NCBI GenBank assembly: GCA_947495915.1
Contig: CANMAW010000001.1
Coordinates: 1,054,001 to 1,118,000, forward strand
Direction of reading: 5' to 3'
Length of the DNA: 64,000 nt
Source: Maribacter algarum (ex Lu et al. 2025) (nom. illeg.)
GTDB lineage: Bacteria; Bacteroidota; Bacteroidia; Flavobacteriales; Flavobacteriaceae
Shown: positions 25,941 through 34,211 of the stretch, piece after piece
How the letters are laid out: every line of letters begins with the position of its first letter
Numbering within the stretch: position 1 is the stretch's first letter
The notes under the pieces: generated by a model
What the model saw: the letters and a program-made list of their open reading frames with translations, nothing else
Told to the model about the DNA's origin: nothing
Database searches by the model: none
Program-made: the position numbers and the translations under genes

Positions 25941-28058
25941 ATGGCAATTTTAGAAAATATTAGAAAGCGAACTACCGTCTTAATCTTGGTGATCGCCTTA
26001 GCTCTTTTTGCATTCATTATCTCAGGTATTTTTACTGCTGATAATTTTGGTGGAGGTAAAGTTGGTTCTTCTGTAGCCGAAGTAAATGGTGAAGATATTT
26101 CTGTAGATGCCTTTAGAAGCAAAATGGATATTGCTACCAGAAATAATTCAGGGAATATATCTTCTATGCAATTGGTAAATAACGTTTACGATCAAGAGGT
26201 GCGTAACGCTATCTTATCACAACAATTTGATGATTTAGGAATCAATATTGAAGAGGATCAAATCATGAACTATATTAAGAATATTCCTGGGTATGCTCAA
26301 AGTCCTCAATTTTTGAATGAGAATGGCATTTTTGATGAAGGAAAATTTCGTGATTTCATTTTAGATATGAAAGATAGAAATGATGGTTCGTATCAATTAT
26401 GGTTGCAAGATGAAAAAAACATCATCCAAAGTAATAAAGAGCAAACATATTACAACTTGATAAAAGCAGGTGTTGGTGCAACATTAAAAGAAGGTGAATT
26501 AGATTATAAATTAGCGAATGATAAAATGGATTTACGTTACGTGAGAATTCCGTTTTCAAGTATCGCTGATAGTTCAATTACGGTAAGTAAAAGTGAAATT
26601 GAGAGTTATATTAATTCTCATAAGGAAGACTTCAAGCAAGAGAAGTCTAGAGATATTCAATTTGTATATTTTGAAGAAAAACCTTCTGCAGCAGATGAAG
26701 CTTCGGCTAAGTCGGCTGTTGTAAACTTGATGTCAGATAGACCAGAGTACAATGAATCAACAAAACAAACTGATACTATCATCGGTTTTAAAAATACAGC
26801 TAATACAGGTGACTTTTTAGATCGTTATTCTGATATCAAATTCGATACCATTTTTAAGGCTAAAAATGAATTACCAGCATTGTTTGCAGATTCATTAATG
26901 AGTTTGAAAGTTGGAGAAACCTATGGTCCATATCGTGATGGTGACTATTTTAAAATTTCTAAAATGGTGGCGCGTAAGAAAGAGGGCTCTGTAAAGGCAA
27001 GTCATATTCTTGTTGCTTACGAAGGAGCGCAAAGAGCAAATCCAGATGTAACTAGAACAAAAGAAGAAGCTGAAGCTAGAGCTAAAGAGTTATTACGTGA
27101 TGCGAAAAAATCAGGTGCTGATTTTGCAGAACTTGCCAAAACAAATTCTGATGGAGGTTCAGCTCCTCAGGGGGGTGATTTAGGCTTTTTTAGAAAAGAA
27201 AGAATGGTACCTGCATTTAGTGATTTTGCATTTGGCAATAGAATTGGAACCATCGGTATGGTTGAAACTGAATTCGGATTCCATGTAATTAAAGTTGATG
27301 ATAAACAAGATTTAGTTCAAATAGGTCATTTAGCTCGTTTAATTGAAGCCTCTGAAGAAACCATGAATACATTGTTTACTGATGCAACTAAATTTGAAAT
27401 GGCCACACTCTCAGGAGACAAAAATTTTCCTGATGTAGCTAAAGAAGGTAATTATGCAGTAAGAACTTATAAGGCTAGAGTTTTAGATGAAAATATTCCT
27501 GGCCTAGGCGCCCAGCGTTCTATAGTGCAGTGGATATTTAATGAGGATACTGATCTTGGTGATATCAAACGTTTTAATGTAAATAACGGTTATGCAATAG
27601 CACAACTAACTGCTGTTTACAGAGAGGGAACAATGTCAGTTGAAGATGCATCTCCTATGGTATTACCTTTAATACGAAAGGAAAGAAAAGCTGCACAAAT
27701 CATAGCTGCAAATCAAGGTAAAACATTAGAAGAGATTGCAAGCGCACCGAATCTTTCTATTGCAAATGCAAGTTCTATGACTGTGAAATCACCAACTATT
27801 CCAGGGGCCGGTAATGAGCCAGTAGTAGTGGGTACGGCTTACGCTATGAATGAAGGAGATACCTCGGGTCTTATAGAGGGCGAAACCGGTATTTTTATTA
27901 TTAATGTTACTAAAAAAGAACCGGCTGCACAGTTAGATAATTATAGTACCTACGCCAATACATTAACGACTGCAAGAACTTCAAGAGTTACTTCAGCAGT
28001 ATACAATGCCTTAAAAGAAGCTTCAGATATAGAAGATAACAGAGCTACTTTTTACTAA
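25941..28058 (+). CDS. PpiD/SurA-like periplasmic peptidyl-prolyl isomerase
   Basis: A 705-residue chaperone anchored by one N-terminal span (VLILVIALALFAFIISGIF) with the rest periplasmic. An N-terminal SurA-like chaperone segment is followed by a parvulin domain at about 350-450 (KASHILVAY, FAELAKTNSDGGSAPQGGDLG, FGFHVIKVDD), then a second, degenerate parvulin-like region. It helps fold exported and outer-membrane proteins. It is the last gene of the plus-strand run and a strong terminator follows. Confidence 0.88.
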   Translation: MAILENIRKRTTVLILVIALALFAFIISGIFTADNFGGGKVGSSVAEVNGEDISVDAFRSKMDIATRNNSGNISSMQLVNNVYDQEVRNAILSQQFDDLGINIEEDQIMNYIKNIPGYAQSPQFLNENGIFDEGKFRDFILDMKDRNDGSYQLWLQDEKNIIQSNKEQTYYNLIKAGVGATLKEGELDYKLANDKMDLRYVRIPFSSIADSSITVSKSEIESYINSHKEDFKQEKSRDIQFVYFEEKPSAADEASAKSAVVNLMSDRPEYNESTKQTDTIIGFKNTANTGDFLDRYSDIKFDTIFKAKNELPALFADSLMSLKVGETYGPYRDGDYFKISKMVARKKEGSVKASHILVAYEGAQRANPDVTRTKEEAEARAKELLRDAKKSGADFAELAKTNSDGGSAPQGGDLGFFRKERMVPAFSDFAFGNRIGTIGMVETEFGFHVIKVDDKQDLVQIGHLARLIEASEETMNTLFTDATKFEMATLSGDKNFPDVAKEGNYAVRTYKARVLDENIPGLGAQRSIVQWIFNEDTDLGDIKRFNVNNGYAIAQLTAVYREGTMSVEDASPMVLPLIRKERKAAQIIAANQGKTLEEIASAPNLSIANASSMTVKSPTIPGAGNEPVVVGTAYAMNEGDTSGLIEGETGIFIINVTKKEPAAQLDNYSTYANTLTTARTSRVTSAVYNALKEASDIEDNRATFY

Positions 28059-28077
28059 GAATGTAAAACTTATAGTT

Positions 28078-28110
28078 AAAAAAGCCTTCTGATTTCAGAA
28101 GGCTTTTTTT
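28078..28110. terminator. Bidirectional terminator between PpiD-like and GYDIA kinase genes
   Basis: A perfect stem AAGCCTTCTGA / TCAGAAGGCTT around TT with A- and T-runs outside. It ends the plus-strand operon, and the last bases overlap the stop of the convergent GYDIA kinase gene, which it could also serve. Confidence 0.88.
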
Positions 28111-29017
28111 ATAATATCATTGATTTAAAAGGAATTACGGTTTCATAGCCTCTATTTTTAAAATATTCAGAAGTGTCTGAATTTCCTGTGGCTAAAATAA
28201 AATCACCACCCCAGCCTCCCAAGCTTTTTATTTCGCCTTTGAAGTCTGAAAATAAGTCAGCTTTCACCGTGGGTATTTGTAGTGCATTAGAAATAACGGA
28301 CTCATGTTCTTGTATTGTTTTTTCAAACTCAGATAGCGTTGCTGAATAAACAAAATTTCGAGTTAGTTCTGTAATTTTTAAAACCAGCTGATTTTTATCA
28401 AAGTTTGCTTTTCTATAAGAAGAAATAGCATCTCTACTGTTTTTCTTTTTATTTAAATATATGAAGAAAAGGTGCTCAGCAAATGAGAATTGATAAGGTA
28501 GTGTGGTTACTTGCGGAGAATTATCTTGAAGTTGGTAAAGTATGGGAGTATTATGTGATGCACAAGCGATGTCATATCCACTACCTTTAAAAGTAAGCTC
28601 AAGTAACTTATACGGATTGACTGCAGCCCAAAGGGCAATATTATTAATTAGTGTAGATGAAGTTCCTAATCCCCAATTTCTAGGAAACGTGAGTGTAGTA
28701 TTAACCTTTACTCCTTTAGAATTAGATAAAAAATTAGGATTGAGTTTTTTAATTTGTTGCAGTATGTTTTGCAAGGTTTTTGAAGTTTCTTGATCTGTAG
28801 TTTTAAGAATTTCGAAACTTTCTAAAAGGTAAGTACATTCAAACCAAACCTTACCTCTTTCATCAAAACTTTTCCAATAAATTTGGTTGTTATCGTCATC
28901 GGCAACCTCTAAATACTGACCAAATCTTGTAGGAATAGCCCAGGAAAGCGCCCCATCTAAAACTGCATACTCTCCTGAGAGCAATAGCTTTCCGTTGCTA
29001 TAGTACTTATGAATCAT
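28109..29017 (-). CDS. GYDIA-family GHMP kinase
   Basis: A 302-residue GHMP-fold kinase. N-terminal GKLLLSGEYAVLDGA is the typical first motif. The ATP-binding P-GLGTSS loop appears as WGLGTSST near residue 116 and the family-naming GYDIACASH is near residue 147. A late GGWGGDFILAT is the third GHMP motif. It overlaps the HMG-CoA reductase gene by four bases (ATGA), so a role in the mevalonate pathway (mevalonate or phosphomevalonate kinase type) is likely but not proven for this family. Confidence 0.85.
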   Translation of the reverse strand: MIHKYYSNGKLLLSGEYAVLDGALSWAIPTRFGQYLEVADDDNNQIYWKSFDERGKVWFECTYLLESFEILKTTDQETSKTLQNILQQIKKLNPNFLSNSKGVKVNTTLTFPRNWGLGTSSTLINNIALWAAVNPYKLLELTFKGSGYDIACASHNTPILYQLQDNSPQVTTLPYQFSFAEHLFFIYLNKKKNSRDAISSYRKANFDKNQLVLKITELTRNFVYSATLSEFEKTIQEHESVISNALQIPTVKADLFSDFKGEIKSLGGWGGDFILATGNSDTSEYFKNRGYETVIPFKSMIL

Positions 29018-30330
29018 TGGTTTCGTAAATTTTCAAAAGCCGCTACAACCGAACTGTGTGTTGCCGTATGTTTTTTAAAATGTTGGGTCAATGTAGTTTT
29101 CTCTTGATCCGTAGCGCCTAATTGATTTAAGATGTTCAACAAATGCATTTTCATATGCCCTTCTTGAATACCTGTGGTCACTAGTGATCGTAAGGCCGCA
29201 AAATTTTGTGCCAGGCCAGCAACAGCGACAATTTGCATCAATTCTTTAGCGGAAGGGTTTTGTAAAACCTCTAAGGCAAGCTTAACCAAAGGGTGCAGCT
29301 TTGTTAAACCTCCAACGGTGCCAAGCGCAAGGGGCAAATCAATCCAAAATTTAAAAATACCATTCTCTAAACTGGCATCCGTTAAGCTGGTGTAATTTCC
29401 ATCTTTAGCCGCATAAGCATGTACCCCCGCTTCAACTGCTCTGAAATCATTTCCAGTAGCTAATATCACAGCATCTACACCATTCATGATGCCTTTATTA
29501 TGGGTAACAGCTCTATGAGGTTCTATTTTAGCAATGGCAACTGCTTGAATCATCTTTTGAGCAAATTCTACCGCACTTTTTGGGTCTTTTGATAGCTTTT
29601 CAACAGGGCAACTGACTTCTGCGCGAACTAAGCAATTAGGTACATAATTGCTAAGAATACTCATTACAACTTCAATATTTTTTTCGTCTTCATTAAAGGC
29701 CGAATAGTTTAATGCTTCTCTTTTGAAGGTACTAGCAAATTGTTCTAAACAAGAATTGATAAAATTAGCCCCCATTGCATCTAAAGTTTCAAAAGTGCAA
29801 TGTAATTGAAAGTAGTTTGGTAATTTTTCAGTTTTGTTTCTCAGTTCAATTTTTAATACGCCACCACCACGCTTTTCCATATTTTTGGTGATGTCAGAGG
29901 CTTCCTTTAATAATTTTTCTTGAACTTCATTAAAAAATTTCTCCAGCTTTTCAGGGTCGCCATGGTACATAAAATGAACTTGACCAATTTTTTCTGTCCC
30001 TATAATTGATGTTTTAAAGCCGCCAAGTTTAAACCAAAATTTCGCTGCTTTACTAGCAGCAGCAACAACAGAACTTTCCTCGATGGCCATGGGTATGGCG
30101 AACAATTGATCATTTATTAAAAAATTCGGAGCTATTCCTAACGGTAAGTAAAAATTGGTAATGGTATTCTCTATAAACTCATCATGAAGTTTTTGCAACT
30201 CCTGATCAGTATTTAAGTAATTGTTAAGTATGTTTTTTGAAGTAACGGGGTTGTGGGTATAATTGGTGACAATCCAGTCAATTTTTTCCTCTTTCGTAAG
30301 TTTAGAAAATCCCTCAATAGGCGTGATCAT
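29014..30330 (-). CDS. Hydroxymethylglutaryl-CoA reductase (class II type)
   Basis: Interconverts HMG-CoA and mevalonate; in Bacteroidota it serves isoprenoid synthesis although the sequence class is called degradative. 438 residues from the ATG at 30330; an earlier ATG at 30381 adds a 17-residue extension without family support. Conserved motifs: EESSVVAAASKAA, the catalytic region LDAMGANFINSC, GTVGGLTKLHP and the C-terminal GHMKMHL with the catalytic His. Four-base overlap with the GYDIA kinase gene downstream. Confidence 0.92.
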   Translation of the reverse strand: MITPIEGFSKLTKEEKIDWIVTNYTHNPVTSKNILNNYLNTDQELQKLHDEFIENTITNFYLPLGIAPNFLINDQLFAIPMAIEESSVVAAASKAAKFWFKLGGFKTSIIGTEKIGQVHFMYHGDPEKLEKFFNEVQEKLLKEASDITKNMEKRGGGVLKIELRNKTEKLPNYFQLHCTFETLDAMGANFINSCLEQFASTFKREALNYSAFNEDEKNIEVVMSILSNYVPNCLVRAEVSCPVEKLSKDPKSAVEFAQKMIQAVAIAKIEPHRAVTHNKGIMNGVDAVILATGNDFRAVEAGVHAYAAKDGNYTSLTDASLENGIFKFWIDLPLALGTVGGLTKLHPLVKLALEVLQNPSAKELMQIVAVAGLAQNFAALRSLVTTGIQEGHMKMHLLNILNQLGATDQEKTTLTQHFKKHTATHSSVVAAFENLRNQ

Positions 30331-30494
30331 AAAGTTATTGGTTTGTTGGGTAAAGATAGCGATAAAGGCATATTGACTCAAAAATAGAGTTGAAATACAT
30401 TTAGCATTTAAAAAGGCATCATTTTTCGCCTTAAAGCGTGGTTTTTACTCTAATTATTAGTAAACTTGACAGATTTAACTGATTTTGAATATTT

Positions 30495-32660
30495 ATGAAG
30501 AAATTAAACATTTTGTTGCTATTGTCACTGTTTTTAGTGATCGTAGGTTATGCGCAAACTCATCAAATTACGGTGGAAGAAATTTACCAAGGTGCCTTCA
30601 GAACACAAGGTTTAGAAGCTTTACGTTCCATGAACAACGGTCAACAGTATACGGTTTTGCATAAAAACCGAATTACTGGATCAACGAGTATTGATGCTTA
30701 TGACTATAAAACCTTAGAAAAAGTGAATACTATAGTTTCTTCGGTTGATTTAGCAGATGTACATAGTTTTTCAAAGTACGCGTTTACAAAAGATGAAAAG
30801 AAAATTCTTTTAGCAACGGAAGTTGAGCCTATTTTTAGAAGGTCTACCTTAGGTATTTATTATGTGTATGATGTTGGTTCTAAGTCCGTTATTAAAATTT
30901 CGGAAAATAAAATTCAAGAGCCTAGTGTTTCACCTAGTGGAAAAGAAGTAGCCTACGTCTTTGAAAATAACATATATATTTTTGATTTGGCTTCGAAAAA
31001 AACCCGTCAAATAACTGATGATGGTCAAAAAAATAAAATTATTAATGGGGTTACTGACTGGGTTTATGAGGAAGAATTCAGTTTTGTTAAGGCCTTCGAA
31101 TGGAATGCAGATGGCAGTAAAATAGCATTTCTTAGATTCGATGAAACAAACGTTCCTGAATTTTCGATGGATGTGTATGGTACCGATTTGTATCCTAAAC
31201 CACACGTTTTTAAATATCCAAAGGCAGGTGAAGATAATGCCATAGTAACACTTCATGTTTTCGATGTTGAAAAAGATGAGATTTCTGCAATAGATTTAGG
31301 TGAAGCCTATTATATTCCAAGAATAAAATGGATGAACGATAAGAACACTTTAAGTGTACAAACAATTAACAGGCATCAAAACCATTTAAAATTACTAGCG
31401 GTAAATACTAGCGATAATTCTGTTGATGTATTGCTTGAAGAAACAGATAAAGCTTATGTAGATATCACTGATGAATTAACTTTTTTAGGTGACGATAGTT
31501 TTATTTGGTCTAGTGAAAGAGATGGATACAATCACTTATATCTATATGCGGCTGACGGCGCCTTACTAAGCCAAATAACTAAAGGTGCTTGGGAGGTTAC
31601 CAGTTATTATGGTTACGATCAAAACGAAGATCGTATTTACTATCAATCTACCGAAAACGGATCTATTAACCGTGGTATTTATAGTGTTGATAGCAGTGGT
31701 TCAAATAAGAAAGAATTGGCAACGAAGAAAGGAAATAATAAGGCCGACTTTAGTTCAAATTTCACATATTTCATAAATACATTTTCTAGTGCAACAGTGC
31801 CAAATACGTATACCTTACATAAGGCTTTAAATGGCAAAAAAATTAAGGATATTAAAGATAACAATGGCTTGTTAACCAAGTTAGAAGGGTACGCTTTAAG
31901 TGAAAAAGAGTTTTCTACTATTGCTATTAATGGTAATGATCTAAATATGTACATGATCAAACCTAAAGACTTTGATCCTTCTAAAAAATATCCATTATTG
32001 ATGTATCAATATAGTGGCCCGGGTTCACAGAATGTTTCAAACAGTTGGAATTCGGCTAATGATTATTGGCATCAAATGTTGGTTGCTGAGGGCTATATTG
32101 TAGCTTGTGTTGATGGACGAGGCACCGGTTTTAAAGGCAGAGATTTCAAGAAGGTAACTTATATGAATTTGGTGAAATATGAAACTGAAGATCAAATTGC
32201 CGCTGCTGCTAAACTAAGTGAATTACCATATATTGATGAAGAAAGAACAGGAATATGGGGGTGGAGTTTTGGCGGTCATATGTCTACAAACTGTTTGCTT
32301 AAAGGAAACGAAGTTTTTGAAACTGCAATAGCTGTAGCTCCAGTAACTTCTTGGCGTTTTTATGATACTATCTATACCGAGCGATTTATGAGAACGCCAG
32401 CTGAAAACCCAGGAGGTTACGATGATAACTCACCGTTCAACTACCCAGAATTACTAAAGGGCAATTACCTGTTAATTCATGGTTCTGGTGATGATAATGT
32501 ACACGTTCAAAATAGTATGCGAATGATTGAAGCCTTAATTCAAGCGAATAAGCAGTTTGATTGGGCGATTTATCCTGATAAAAATCACGGTATTTACGGC
32601 GGTAATACCCGTATTCAATTATTCAATAAAATGACCAATTTTTTAAAATCAAACTTATAA
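30495..32660 (+). CDS. Dipeptidyl peptidase IV-like S9 serine peptidase
   Basis: Exported enzyme that removes X-Pro type dipeptides from peptides. 721 residues, signal peptide ending near GYAQ. An N-terminal beta-propeller (about 40-480) contains the DPP IV motif DWVYEEEF near residue 189 with the two Glu that bind the substrate N-terminus. The alpha/beta hydrolase domain has catalytic Ser in GWSFGG near 590, Asp in GSGDDNVH near 664 and His in KNHGIYGG near 696. A POT peptide transporter gene follows after 16 bases, which suggests a dipeptide-scavenging pair. Confidence 0.92.
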   Translation: MKKLNILLLLSLFLVIVGYAQTHQITVEEIYQGAFRTQGLEALRSMNNGQQYTVLHKNRITGSTSIDAYDYKTLEKVNTIVSSVDLADVHSFSKYAFTKDEKKILLATEVEPIFRRSTLGIYYVYDVGSKSVIKISENKIQEPSVSPSGKEVAYVFENNIYIFDLASKKTRQITDDGQKNKIINGVTDWVYEEEFSFVKAFEWNADGSKIAFLRFDETNVPEFSMDVYGTDLYPKPHVFKYPKAGEDNAIVTLHVFDVEKDEISAIDLGEAYYIPRIKWMNDKNTLSVQTINRHQNHLKLLAVNTSDNSVDVLLEETDKAYVDITDELTFLGDDSFIWSSERDGYNHLYLYAADGALLSQITKGAWEVTSYYGYDQNEDRIYYQSTENGSINRGIYSVDSSGSNKKELATKKGNNKADFSSNFTYFINTFSSATVPNTYTLHKALNGKKIKDIKDNNGLLTKLEGYALSEKEFSTIAINGNDLNMYMIKPKDFDPSKKYPLLMYQYSGPGSQNVSNSWNSANDYWHQMLVAEGYIVACVDGRGTGFKGRDFKKVTYMNLVKYETEDQIAAAAKLSELPYIDEERTGIWGWSFGGHMSTNCLLKGNEVFETAIAVAPVTSWRFYDTIYTERFMRTPAENPGGYDDNSPFNYPELLKGNYLLIHGSGDDNVHVQNSMRMIEALIQANKQFDWAIYPDKNHGIYGGNTRIQLFNKMTNFLKSNL

Positions 32661-32676
32661 ATAATTGTAATTGACT

Positions 32677-34209
32677 ATGACGGATAATTCAGAATTTACA
32701 GATCAAAAACAGCTATTAGGTCACCCCCAAGGTTTGTTCTATCTATTTTTTGCAGAATTGTGGGAGCGCTTTAGCTTTTATGGAATGAGGGCTTTGCTAA
32801 CCCTATACATGATAGATGTAATATTTTCTGCCCTTGCGGAACGAGATTTCGCAACTGCTGCGGTATATGCGTCTTATGGCTCTTTAGTTTATGCATCGAC
32901 AGTAATTGGAGGCAAAATCTCTGATCAAATATTAGGAATGCGTAACTCTATATTTCTGGGTGGTATACTAATGTCAATTGGTCATTTTGTTCTGGCAATT
33001 GAAGATAATATGGCATTTTTTCTTGCCTTATCATTGATCATAGTTGGCAATGGTTTTTTTAAACCAAACATATCAACTTTTGTGGGTACTTTATATGAGA
33101 AAGGAGATCCTAAAAAAGACTCGGGCTTTACCATTTTCTATATGGGAATTAATATCGGTGGTTGGGTTGCTCCCCTTCTTTGTGGATGGTTAGCTGCTAA
33201 ATATGGCTGGCACTATGGTTTTGGCCTTGCCGGAATAGGAATGTTAACCGGTTTAATTGTCTTTTGGAATGGTATTCAAAAAAATGTGTTTGGTAATAGA
33301 GGGCTTCCTCCTAACGAACATGTAATGAAGAAGAAAGTTATTGGGGTGCCTCAGGGTGTGTTAGTTCCAGTATTAGCAGTTTTAGCTGCTCCTTTAATCG
33401 CATGGTTATTATCATCTTATAAATCGATTGCTACAGAGGGTATGTTAGCTGACCAGAATATAGTTAATGTTATTTTTAAAGGTATTGGAATTGCGGTTCT
33501 TGTTTATCTGGCTTATGAAATGTTTAAAGCGAATTTAGATGAACGTAAAAAACTTTTTGTAGCTGTTTTAATTACTTTTTTCATGACTATTTTCTGGGGT
33601 TTTCATGAGCTTTCGGGTAGTGTAATTACGTTATTCGCAGCAAGAAATGTTGACCTAGATGGTATTATGACAGCAGCACAAACCAATTCATTGAACTCGA
33701 TGTGGATTATCATATTGGCCATTCCGATTTCAATGATGTGGACATGGTTGAGTAAGAAAAATAAGAATCCAAGAACCCCTTACAAATTTGGATTAGGTTT
33801 ACTCTTTGCTGGTATAAGCTTTTATGTGCTTGCCATAAGTGGAGCAAGTGCAAGTGAAAATGGTTTAGTACCATTTGCTTATCTACTATTAATGTATTTT
33901 TTATTATCTGTTGGCGAACTTTTTATGTCTCCTGTTGGCCTATCAAAAATCACTGATCTTTCTCCTACGCGTATTGTAGCCTTTATGATGGGTGTTTGGT
34001 TTTTGTCCTCTGCCTTTGCATTTCAGATTGTAGGTTTTATTGGAAAACAATTGGCTATAGAAAGTACAGATAAAAATGTAGGTGGTTTGGAAACTCTTAC
34101 CGTTTATACCGATGGATTTATGCTAATCGCTAAATACTCTTTGGTTGCAGGTTTAGTCGTACTTGTTGCTTCGCCTTTAATTAAAAAATTAATGGGCAAT
34201 GTTCATTAA
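32677..34209 (+). CDS. Proton-dependent di/tripeptide transporter (POT/PTR family)
   Basis: A 510-residue major-facilitator protein with about 14 membrane spans. POT signatures are present: the ELWERFSFYGMRALL motif in helix 1 (ExxER type), the FYMGINIGGW motif (FYxxINxG) near residue 150 and a late FHELSGS segment. Imports di- and tripeptides with protons across the inner membrane. I chose the ATG at 32677; a TTG two codons upstream is less likely. It follows the DPP IV gene closely. Its terminator lies inside the 3' end of the convergent comEC gene. Confidence 0.92.
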   Translation: MTDNSEFTDQKQLLGHPQGLFYLFFAELWERFSFYGMRALLTLYMIDVIFSALAERDFATAAVYASYGSLVYASTVIGGKISDQILGMRNSIFLGGILMSIGHFVLAIEDNMAFFLALSLIIVGNGFFKPNISTFVGTLYEKGDPKKDSGFTIFYMGINIGGWVAPLLCGWLAAKYGWHYGFGLAGIGMLTGLIVFWNGIQKNVFGNRGLPPNEHVMKKKVIGVPQGVLVPVLAVLAAPLIAWLLSSYKSIATEGMLADQNIVNVIFKGIGIAVLVYLAYEMFKANLDERKKLFVAVLITFFMTIFWGFHELSGSVITLFAARNVDLDGIMTAAQTNSLNSMWIIILAIPISMMWTWLSKKNKNPRTPYKFGLGLLFAGISFYVLAISGASASENGLVPFAYLLLMYFLLSVGELFMSPVGLSKITDLSPTRIVAFMMGVWFLSSAFAFQIVGFIGKQLAIESTDKNVGGLETLTVYTDGFMLIAKYSLVAGLVVLVASPLIKKLMGNVH

Positions 34210-34211
34210 TC

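Noticed and set aside
25799-26122. 107-codon frame on the minus strand over the start of the PpiD-like gene
   Set aside because: It overlaps the promoter and signal-anchor of a certain gene and shows no motif.
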